In this document: in pieces, positions 57,275 to 64,000 of the stretch
Layout of the letters: the number at the start of each line of letters is the position of its first letter
How positions within the stretch are numbered: the first letter of the stretch is position 1
Assembly: GCF_037265215.1 (NCBI RefSeq)
Contig: NZ_CP147737.1
Span: 3,876,001-3,940,000 of the forward strand
DNA from: Xenorhabdus griffiniae
Lineage (GTDB): Bacteria > Pseudomonadota > Gammaproteobacteria > Enterobacterales > Enterobacteriaceae
DNA length: 64,000 nt
Direction of reading: 5' to 3'
Position numbers and translations under genes: made by a program
Notes under the pieces: generated by a model
What the model was told of the DNA's origin: nothing
The model's input: only the letters and a program-made list of their open reading frames with translations
Databases searched by the model: none

Positions 57275-58186
57275 TTACACCGCAATAACGGGGTGACGCA
57301 AATGGCCAATCTTTTCAAGGTATGCTTCAATCACATCCCCTGGCCATAGCCATTCTTGTGGATCACGCCCCGCTCCAACACCTTCTGGTGTTCCTGTGGC
57401 AATGATATCGCCTGGTTCCAGCGTGATGCCTTTGCTAATATCCGCAATTAAAGTATTGACCTTGAACAACATATGGCGCGTATTGGAGTCCTGTTTAGTC
57501 ACGCCATTGACTTTTAGACTCAATGCCAAATCTTGTGGATTGGGAATTTCATCAGCCGTGACGATGCAAGGGCCAAAAGGTGCGTAGGTATCCTGTCCCT
57601 TAGAGTAGATCCACTGCCCGGCCCGACGGCAATCACGGGCACTCATGTCGATCATCAGGCTATAGCCAAAAACATATTTCAAAGCCTTATCTTCCGATAC
57701 ACCTTTAGCGCGGGTTCCAATAATCACCGCCAGTTCCACTTCCCAATCCAATTGCGCTGTGATCGCACTGTTATGCTCAATGGCGTCACCAGGGCCAATC
57801 ACTGTTGTTGGCGGCTTAGAGAAAATGACCGGTTCTTTTGGCAGATCTTTTGCCGTATCCAAAGCACGGCTGGATTCAGCCACATGTTCAACATAGTTCA
57901 GACCAATACCAAAGATGTTTTTCCGTGGGCGGGGAATAGGAGCAAGAATTTTCACATTCTGCAATGGCAGTGAAACTCCCACCGGCCAAAATCCCTTAAA
58001 TGAGTCTAGCAGCGCGGTTGTGCTGCTCACCGCCAATGGTCCCAAATCAATAAACTCCAGCATATTATCCGGCAATCTATTCCCCGTATGGGAAGCCAGC
58101 TTTGCCAGGTCTATGACGTGATCATTGACAATGGCGCCTAATCGCGCAGCAGCCGTGACTTCTGAACGGTAAGTGATTAAACGCAT
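57275..58186 (-). CDS. Fumarylacetoacetase-family hydrolase (maleyl- or fumarylpyruvate hydrolase)
   Basis: 303 residues. The FAH fold core is clear: KNIFGIGLNYVEHV near 88-102, EPVIFSKPPTTVIGPGDAI, DWEVELAVIIG (metal ligands Glu/Asp near 147-155) and the C-terminal GDIIATGTPEGVG. Operon context after gentisate dioxygenase and beside a maleate isomerase favours direct cleavage of maleylpyruvate to maleate and pyruvate; fumarylpyruvate is the alternative if an isomerase exists elsewhere. It starts 3 bp after the dioxygenase stop. Confidence 0.87.
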   Translation of the reverse strand: MRLITYRSEVTAAARLGAIVNDHVIDLAKLASHTGNRLPDNMLEFIDLGPLAVSSTTALLDSFKGFWPVGVSLPLQNVKILAPIPRPRKNIFGIGLNYVEHVAESSRALDTAKDLPKEPVIFSKPPTTVIGPGDAIEHNSAITAQLDWEVELAVIIGTRAKGVSEDKALKYVFGYSLMIDMSARDCRRAGQWIYSKGQDTYAPFGPCIVTADEIPNPQDLALSLKVNGVTKQDSNTRHMLFKVNTLIADISKGITLEPGDIIATGTPEGVGAGRDPQEWLWPGDVIEAYLEKIGHLRHPVIAV

Positions 58187-58189
58187 CTT

Positions 58190-59329
58190 TTATCCTCTCA
58201 CTCGTTGGTGCCCATCGTTATCAGTCAGGGCTTCTTCGTAATACAATTGCAATGCCTGCATAACGGGCAAGTCGTTGAAACAGAACAGGCAAGCATCATC
58301 CGTTTGTGAAACATTCACATGCTCATGAAATGCCCATGAAGGAACGCAGAAAATATCCCGTTCTTGCCAGTCAAATCGTTGACCATCAATCACGGAATAA
58401 CCTTTTCCTTTCGCCACTTGATAGATAAAACTACCGGTATGACGATGTGCCTTACCTACAAAACTAGGGCGCAATAACTGCATACTGGCACCGAGAGTTG
58501 GCATCACATGACCGCCTGTTAGCGGATTGGCGTAATGCATCAAAATGTCATCAAAAGGCGATCCATCCGAAACACAGGCATAACGCTGCAAAGATTCATA
58601 AGTTGGCTCCCATTGGTATCTGAACAACGGGGAATAAGGTTTATCCCAGCTAACATTCTGTGGACGCAAAGCGGGGGCACCCCAAAGTGCAATAGAAGCA
58701 TTCACAGGTTCAGTCACTGCCTGACGCAAGTCAGGATGTACCTTATAAAAACCCGCTTCCAATATGTTAACCAGCGGTATATCCAGGCCATCCTGCCAGA
58801 TACATTGTGAACCATCAGGCTCAACACCATGCTCATGCCAGGTTCCATTCGGGGTTAAGACAAAATCATTCGCTCCCAATAACAGTTTCTGGCCATCAAC
58901 AATGGTGTAAGCACCACGCCCTTCCATGATGAAACGCAGGGCAGAAGAGGAGTGGGCATGTGCCGATGCCGCTTCACCCGGCCGCATAGTCTGGAGACCG
59001 GAATAGAGCAAACCAACAGCGGTAGAGGCGCCTGGCTCTCCCGAATTGTTCAGATAGACCACACGGCGACCCGCTTTTTCCGGTGTCACTAAATCGGCAG
59101 ATTTTAGAACGTGCTCACGCAGATCACGGTAACGCCAAAGTACCGGCACTGAGGCTGATTTAGGTTGCCAGGGTTCTATTTTATTGGCGATTGTCCAAAG
59201 TGCCCCTGTCTTGTACTTGACCAACTCCCTGTAATACGCCAGTAATTCAGGGCTATCGGCCACATTAGCACGGCCAACAATATCTTCCCTGTATTGATCA
59301 TGAGACTGGATATTTTCTTGTTGAGACAT
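58190..59329 (-). CDS. Gentisate 1,2-dioxygenase
   Basis: 379 residues, bicupin fold. The iron-binding cupin motif is AHAHSSSALRFIMEGRGAY (His-x-His near 123-125) with the third His in NGTWHEHG near 165. The second cupin has AHRHTGSFIYQVAKG and AFHEHVNV, also metal-competent. The enzyme opens the gentisate ring to maleylpyruvate with O2 and Fe2+. The AGGAGATATCC site precedes the ATG at 59329, and the length is typical for gentisate dioxygenases of this class. Confidence 0.93.
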   Translation of the reverse strand: MSQQENIQSHDQYREDIVGRANVADSPELLAYYRELVKYKTGALWTIANKIEPWQPKSASVPVLWRYRDLREHVLKSADLVTPEKAGRRVVYLNNSGEPGASTAVGLLYSGLQTMRPGEAASAHAHSSSALRFIMEGRGAYTIVDGQKLLLGANDFVLTPNGTWHEHGVEPDGSQCIWQDGLDIPLVNILEAGFYKVHPDLRQAVTEPVNASIALWGAPALRPQNVSWDKPYSPLFRYQWEPTYESLQRYACVSDGSPFDDILMHYANPLTGGHVMPTLGASMQLLRPSFVGKAHRHTGSFIYQVAKGKGYSVIDGQRFDWQERDIFCVPSWAFHEHVNVSQTDDACLFCFNDLPVMQALQLYYEEALTDNDGHQRVRG

Positions 59330-59338
59330 GGATATCTC

Positions 59339-61699
59339 CTAGAGTGGTTTTCTAATGAATTGCGCTTTGCCGTAAAGATAAGGTTTCGGCCAATCGATAC
59401 CCGTCCAGCCATATCTGGCGCATTCATGCAGTAGCCAGGCCGCATTAGATAAGAATGGGCGGGATAAGGCACAGAGATCAGCGCGCCCCGAAGCGATAAT
59501 GCTGTTGATTTGATCAGCATCGGTAATCGCACCGACCGCAATCACCGGCACATTACCTTCATTGCGAATGCGATCAGCCATCGGAGTCTGGTACATGCGT
59601 CCGTAAATCGGTTTCTGATCAGCAGAAACTTCCCCCGTGGAACAATCCACCATATCCACTCCGGCTTCACGGAAACGGCGGGCAATCTCTACGGCTTCAT
59701 CAACCGTCGTTCCCCCTTCCACCCAATCCGTGGCAGAAATACGCACCGATATCGGTAAATCAGCCGGCCAAACCTCACGTACCGCCTTGAAAACGGCCAA
59801 TGGGAAACGAAGCCGGTTTTCCAGCGAACCGCCATATTCGTCATCGCGCTGATTAGTCAGCGGGGAGATAAAACTGGAGAGCAGATAACCGTGAGCGGCC
59901 TGGATCTCCAGCCAGTCAAAACCGGCTTTGATGGCACGCTGGGTTGCTGCAACAAACTGCTCAGTAATTTCTTGTAGTTGTGTCTTGGTCAACGCTGCCG
60001 GCACTTGTGAGATTCCGGCTAAGTAAGGCAAGGCCGATGCCGAAACCAAAGGCCAATTCCCCTCTGGCAAAGGATGATCAGACTGTTCCCATCCCAATTG
60101 GGTTGATCCTCGTCTTCCCGCATGTCCCAGTTGAATGCCTATCCGCGAGCCAGAATGCTGATGGACAAAATCGGTGATTGTCTTCCACGCCTGCACCTGC
60201 TGATCGTTCCACAATCCTGTACACGCAGGAGTGACACGTGCTTGCGGAGAAATGGCCGTCATTTCAGTAATCACCAAACCCGCGCCTCCCAATGCTCTGC
60301 TACCCAGATGAACCAGATGGAATGAACCCGGAACCCCGTCCACGGCGCTATACAATAGCGTCGGAGAGACAACAACCCGATTTTTCAGGTTAACCCCCCG
60401 TACCTGATAAGGTGTCAGCAACGGCGGGATTAATGGTGAAGATAGGTGAAACTTTTGGGCAAACCAGCTTTCGTAATTTTCCAACCATGCCCGGTCCCTC
60501 AAGCGCAAATTTTCATGGGAAATGCGCTGTGAGCGTGTCAGCAATGAGTAAGCGAATTGTTCAGGCGCAAAACGTTCATAGCGTGCGACATTTTCGAACC
60601 ACTCCGTTGAATTACGGGCGGCATTCTGAATTTTCAGCACCTCCACACTGCGCGATTGTTGGTAATCAGACAATCCCGCCTGCCAATTCCCCTGATGGGC
60701 TTTCAGGCTGTTTGCCAGTTCAATCGCATCTTCTAATGCCAATTTTGTGCCAGAGCCAATGGAAAAATGGGCGGTATGAGCGGCATCTCCCATTAACACA
60801 ATCGGGATATTTTTGCCGTTATCTTCCTCTGGCTTGATCCAGTGCACCCAGTTCGCACAAATTACACGGGGAAAACGTATCCAAATAGCAGCCCCCCGCA
60901 AATGGGTAGCATTGGAGATTAAGGGATGTCCATCCAGCCACGGTGCGAATATTTTTTCGCAATACGCAATGCCCTCTTCCTGTGACATTTTGTCTATCCC
61001 CGCAGCCAGCCAGGTTTCTTCCGTTGTCTCGACAATAAAAGTCGATAAGCCTTCCTGAAATTGGTAGGCATGAACCTGAAACCAGCCATATTCGGTTTCC
61101 ACAAACAGAAACGTAAACGCATCAAAAATTTTGCGCGTCCCCAGCCAGACAAAACGACAATGGCGTTGATCAATATCAGGCTGGAAAAATTCAGCGTAAC
61201 GGGTACGGATCTGGCTATTAATCCCATCAGATGCAATCAGCAAATCAGCATGATATTGGCGGGCAATCTCCTGCTCATCCTCAACCTGCGTTTCAAACAG
61301 CAACTCAACCCCGACTTCGTGACAACGATCTTGCAGGATATTCAGTAACTTTTTACGGCCAATGCCAATAAACCCATGACCGCCACTACGATTTACTGTT
61401 CCCTTAAAGTGGATATCAATATCATCCCAACGGCTAAATTCCTCCCTGATAATTTCAGCCGACACTGGATCAGCCAGATGCAGGTTTTCCAATGTTGCAT
61501 CCGAAAACACCACGCCCCAGCCAAAAGTGTCATACGGACGATTGCGCTCGATGACCACGACACGATTATCAGGATTTTGCAACTTCATCAGCAAACCGAA
61601 GTACAATCCCGCCGGCCCACCGCCAATACATACGATATTCTTACCCGTTACGGTCACTGCATTTTGACTGACTACTGCATTCTTACCTCTTACATTCAT
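59339..61699 (-). CDS. Bifunctional salicylyl-CoA 5-hydroxylase-type FAD monooxygenase/oxidoreductase
   Basis: 786 residues in two parts. Residues ~1-400 are a class A FAD monooxygenase ([14 protein letters not shown] near 24-37; [20 protein letters not shown] near 305-325). Residues ~410-786 are an old-yellow-enzyme domain ([54 protein letters not shown]). This fusion is known in salicylyl-CoA 5-hydroxylase (SdgC) and in 2-aminobenzoyl-CoA monooxygenase/reductase. The neighbouring thioesterase and gentisate dioxygenase favour salicylyl-CoA to gentisyl-CoA; anthraniloyl-CoA cannot be excluded. Confidence 0.88.
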   Translation of the reverse strand: MNVRGKNAVVSQNAVTVTGKNIVCIGGGPAGLYFGLLMKLQNPDNRVVVIERNRPYDTFGWGVVFSDATLENLHLADPVSAEIIREEFSRWDDIDIHFKGTVNRSGGHGFIGIGRKKLLNILQDRCHEVGVELLFETQVEDEQEIARQYHADLLIASDGINSQIRTRYAEFFQPDIDQRHCRFVWLGTRKIFDAFTFLFVETEYGWFQVHAYQFQEGLSTFIVETTEETWLAAGIDKMSQEEGIAYCEKIFAPWLDGHPLISNATHLRGAAIWIRFPRVICANWVHWIKPEEDNGKNIPIVLMGDAAHTAHFSIGSGTKLALEDAIELANSLKAHQGNWQAGLSDYQQSRSVEVLKIQNAARNSTEWFENVARYERFAPEQFAYSLLTRSQRISHENLRLRDRAWLENYESWFAQKFHLSSPLIPPLLTPYQVRGVNLKNRVVVSPTLLYSAVDGVPGSFHLVHLGSRALGGAGLVITEMTAISPQARVTPACTGLWNDQQVQAWKTITDFVHQHSGSRIGIQLGHAGRRGSTQLGWEQSDHPLPEGNWPLVSASALPYLAGISQVPAALTKTQLQEITEQFVAATQRAIKAGFDWLEIQAAHGYLLSSFISPLTNQRDDEYGGSLENRLRFPLAVFKAVREVWPADLPISVRISATDWVEGGTTVDEAVEIARRFREAGVDMVDCSTGEVSADQKPIYGRMYQTPMADRIRNEGNVPVIAVGAITDADQINSIIASGRADLCALSRPFLSNAAWLLHECARYGWTGIDWPKPYLYGKAQFIRKPL

Positions 61700-61752
61700 A
61701 ATTTCTTCTCCTGCCGCACGATATCTACCCCATGCGTAATACGCCAGTTCTG

Positions 61753-62172
61753 CTAAGGCATCTGTTCAGTTAACGCATAATAAATTTCATCAGGTATGGG
61801 GATAGCTTGATGGGTATCCAGTGAAGTGGTGACATAAGTCTGCGTTACATTCATCCTCAGCTCACCTTCTTTGCTGACGCAGCGTTGGATCAACGTCAAT
61901 GATTTTTTGCCAATTTTCTCAACGTTTAATTCCAGCCAAACCTGATCCCCCATTCTGCTAATGGCCTTAAATTCCGCCTCCAGGTGAACTGTCGGCAACC
62001 CAAAACGGTGTTTGGCGATGTAGTTGGCATATCCCATTGGCGTTAATTCATCGAACCAATCTTCTAGCAAGTTGTTGAACATCACAAAATACTGGGGATA
62101 AAAGACGATCCCCGCCGGATCACATTCAGAAAAACGGATCTTATGGGGCTGTATAAATCTAAGCAGGCTCAT
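61753..62172 (-). CDS. Hot-dog acyl-CoA thioesterase, 4-hydroxybenzoyl-CoA type
   Basis: 139 residues. The signature [27 protein letters not shown] carries Asp18 in the position of the catalytic Asp of 4-hydroxybenzoyl-CoA thioesterase. In this operon the likely substrate is gentisyl-CoA, releasing gentisate for the ring-cleaving dioxygenase. It lies between the hydroxylase (53 bp) and IorB-like (24 bp) genes. Confidence 0.85.
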   Translation of the reverse strand: MSLLRFIQPHKIRFSECDPAGIVFYPQYFVMFNNLLEDWFDELTPMGYANYIAKHRFGLPTVHLEAEFKAISRMGDQVWLELNVEKIGKKSLTLIQRCVSKEGELRMNVTQTYVTTSLDTHQAIPIPDEIYYALTEQMP

Positions 62173-62196
62173 TACAGGCTCCTTAGGATAAGTTCT

Positions 62197-63774
62197 TTAA
62201 TATAAAGAGAGACGCTGCTGGCACTCGCGTAATCGGTCACCCTGCTCATCTGCCAATGCCGCTTCACGCAGTTGCCGCAGGCTGGCAGGAGATAAGTCAT
62301 GCAGATGGTGATCAACAATCTCCATCAAGGTTTGAAAATGACGTGATCCACGAAAATAAGTATCACCATATCCCTTGATTAAGCGCTGACATTGGGCAAT
62401 TTCCGTAGCCAGTTCGGGATTGCGCTTTGCTGTTACGCCAATTCGCCACAACCACTCTTCAATGCGTAGCGTTTCATGTTGAAAACGCAGCGTATAGCGG
62501 CGCATTCGACGCCAACTTGCCAGCATACCAAGCAACAGATATCCCCGAAGGGAACTGGTGGTAATCACACGCCCACGGCTGAGTAATTTCGCCAACATAC
62601 GATTGACAAAATGAGGACGAGACAACCAGCGACCAATATTGGCCGGCAAGCTGTCACAAACTTCTTCCATTCTGGGATGCAGAAAGTCATTGATCTCGAA
62701 TAGTTGACCGTCTTTCACCCTCATTTCTTTCCTGACACGTTCGAATCGACTGGCACGAGTTTTGAGATCTGCCACCCGCATGGTGTCTTCGTAAGCCATC
62801 CACAGTGCCAAATGGCGGGCAGTTTCACATAATAATTGCTCGTTCAATAATCGCTCATCCGGTTTAACGGCTTGCTCGATCAGATTTTGCAATCGGTCAA
62901 GGTACAAACCGGCGTAAGCCAGATCTTGATAATCAATCAGGCGCCTGACACCTTCAATGGCGATGTCATGGACACAGGCAGGCAGCTTTTGCCGGATACG
63001 TAACAACAGGGCATTGACTTTCTTGTTCTGGGAAAAATAGTTCTGGGAAAAATAGTTATGGGAACGCAGGGCTTTTTGTGGAATATGGGATTCTGGCGCC
63101 GTTTTTGATTCTGCCTCCAGTTGTGTCCGGCTCAATCCCAAACCAAAGGCTTGCAAACTGGGTTCTATCCCCACGTTTTTCTTGATGATCGCTGCTTCAA
63201 ATTGATTACGACTAAACGGCAAGATCTCCGTCCCACAAAGTGCACCAAACAAGACTGCACTGATCACACTGCCACTCTTCTCTGCCATCTTCGCCATATC
63301 AAAATGGATAAAACGCAAAGCGGCTTGTCGGGATTGCTGGATCAATACTTCGCTATCCACACGCCCATCGCCCATTGCCGAACGCTCTTCCATCGAAAAT
63401 ATCCGATGGCTTGATGCGATTAGCGTCGTGCGATCCGCTGTTACCAAACCGCGTTGGACAGCGCGTCCGGCTTCCATTAATTCCGAAGCCAGTACAATAT
63501 CCACATCACCGGCAGTTGGCATTAATGCCAATACAGGTGTCGGTACTTCAGGATCATCAGCACCAGGAAATAATTCGACATAATAAATGGTTGCCCCAGT
63601 CCGCTGGGCGACACCCGGAACTGAAGTCGTTTGGGCGAAATAGCCATGCTCTTCCCCCAGGGTTACGATCCAATCGGCTAGTACACCGCCGCCTTCACCT
63701 CCCATCGCCAGAATAGCAATCTTAATCGGCTTTTTAGGCGAATTCGTGAACGGGGAATGGATGGATGGTGGCAT
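62197..63774 (-). CDS. Indolepyruvate oxidoreductase beta-subunit family protein (long form)
   Basis: 525 residues. The first ~205 form the gamma/beta domain of 2-oxoacid:acceptor oxidoreductases (AILAMGGEGGGVLADWIV near 20-37; SVPGVAQRTGATIYYVE near 51-67). The remaining ~320 residues are an Arg-rich helical extension not present in short archaeal IorB. With the alpha subunit it would oxidise a 2-oxoacid such as an arylpyruvate or arylglyoxylate to the acyl-CoA. It follows the alpha-subunit gene by 15 bp. Confidence 0.85.
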   Translation of the reverse strand: MPPSIHSPFTNSPKKPIKIAILAMGGEGGGVLADWIVTLGEEHGYFAQTTSVPGVAQRTGATIYYVELFPGADDPEVPTPVLALMPTAGDVDIVLASELMEAGRAVQRGLVTADRTTLIASSHRIFSMEERSAMGDGRVDSEVLIQQSRQAALRFIHFDMAKMAEKSGSVISAVLFGALCGTEILPFSRNQFEAAIIKKNVGIEPSLQAFGLGLSRTQLEAESKTAPESHIPQKALRSHNYFSQNYFSQNKKVNALLLRIRQKLPACVHDIAIEGVRRLIDYQDLAYAGLYLDRLQNLIEQAVKPDERLLNEQLLCETARHLALWMAYEDTMRVADLKTRASRFERVRKEMRVKDGQLFEINDFLHPRMEEVCDSLPANIGRWLSRPHFVNRMLAKLLSRGRVITTSSLRGYLLLGMLASWRRMRRYTLRFQHETLRIEEWLWRIGVTAKRNPELATEIAQCQRLIKGYGDTYFRGSRHFQTLMEIVDHHLHDLSPASLRQLREAALADEQGDRLRECQQRLSLY

Positions 63775-63789
63775 AAGTATGACTCCTTC

Positions 63790-64000
63790 TTAAAAATCAT
63801 ATTGCTTACGACGTTTAACATCGCGACGTTGCAAATAACCGATGAGTCCTTTGCGAATACGATGGAGCAGCCGCTCCCAACGATTGGGATTGCTAATGAT
63901 CCGTGCCTTAAAGAAAGAGGGGCACAACACTGCCGCATGAGATAATTCCCCGCACAACCCACAGCCCACACAGCTATTCAATACTGTTGTCACCGGATCG
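63790..64000 (-). CDS. Indolepyruvate oxidoreductase alpha subunit (partial, C-terminus)
   Basis: The last ~70 residues of a protein that extends past the right edge. SCVGCGLCGELSHAAVLCPSFF is a ferredoxin-type cluster motif (Cys-x2-Cys-x2-Cys with a later Cys-Pro), found at the C-terminus of the thiamine-diphosphate subunit IorA. The basic tail is RRDVKRRKQYDF. The assignment depends on the following IorB-like gene; the main catalytic domains are not in the window. Confidence 0.72.
   Translation of the reverse strand, partial: DPVTTVLNSCVGCGLCGELSHAAVLCPSFFKARIISNPNRWERLLHRIRKGLIGYLQRRDVKRRKQYDF

Overview
This window is a chromosomal segment of a gammaproteobacterium of the order Enterobacterales. 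The gene order bamA-rseP-cdsA-uppS-dxr-frr-pyrH-tsf-rpsB, with map-glnD-dapD-yaeH running the other way, is the classic enterobacterial arrangement. The AT-rich intergenic regions, the mixed accessory gene content and the dispersed ~105 bp palindromic repeats suggest a Xenorhabdus/Photorhabdus-like member of the Morganellaceae. That placement is inference; the order is not in doubt.

Layout. (1) 1-14.7 kb: conserved core. Minus-strand envelope, isoprenoid and translation genes (bamA to rpsB, with the rpsB leader and stringent-type promoter) face plus-strand map, glnD, dapD and yaeH. (2) 14.85-17.6 kb: the yqcA-truC-yqcC-syd block with a CsrB-type sRNA between yqcC and syd and a near-consensus UvrY box upstream of it. 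(3) 18-20.4 kb: an orphan type II cholesterol-oxidase-like flavoprotein and yqhA. (4) 20.5-29.5 kb: a tellurium/stress (Ter) locus with a TerW-like DNA-binding protein, four overlapping minus-strand genes for a predicted nucleoside-like metabolite (two phosphoribosyltransferase-type proteins, a HAD phosphatase, a CitE-like lyase) and divergent terZABCD. (5) 30-37.1 kb: a SymE-like protein, an SDR (ygfF), a DUF3761-type secreted protein, a Bax-type glucosaminidase and an MBOAT plus two SGNH-hydrolase operon that looks like envelope O-acylation machinery. (6) 37.3-40.9 kb: a NadS/HigA-like antitoxin with a truncated toxin, flanked by duplicated copies of the gntU terminator, then gntU-gntK-gntR with a clear GntR operator. 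(7) 41.4-51.1 kb: a complete type I-E CRISPR-Cas operon (cas3, cas8e, cse2, cas7e, cas5e, cas6e, cas1, cas2) with only vestigial arrays: a leader-like region plus two repeats and one spacer upstream, and one good and one decayed repeat directly after cas2. (8) 51.6-54.9 kb: a three-gene outer-membrane operon (small barrel, POTRA-less Omp85, DUF4056-like lipoprotein). (9) 55-64 kb: a minus-strand aromatic-acid catabolic operon ending in a MarR regulator.

The aromatic operon reads as a pathway. A 2-oxoacid oxidoreductase (IorA/IorB type) can deliver an aryl-CoA. A salicylyl-CoA 5-hydroxylase-type flavoprotein and a hot-dog thioesterase would give gentisate. Gentisate 1,2-dioxygenase, a fumarylacetoacetase-family hydrolase and maleate isomerase would then give pyruvate and fumarate. 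A nitrilase is embedded between the hydrolase and the isomerase.

Eight copies of one palindromic repeat family sit between gene blocks. Two near-identical copies in direct orientation flank the ter genes and two in inverted orientation flank the outer-membrane operon, so the repeats mark block boundaries in this genome.
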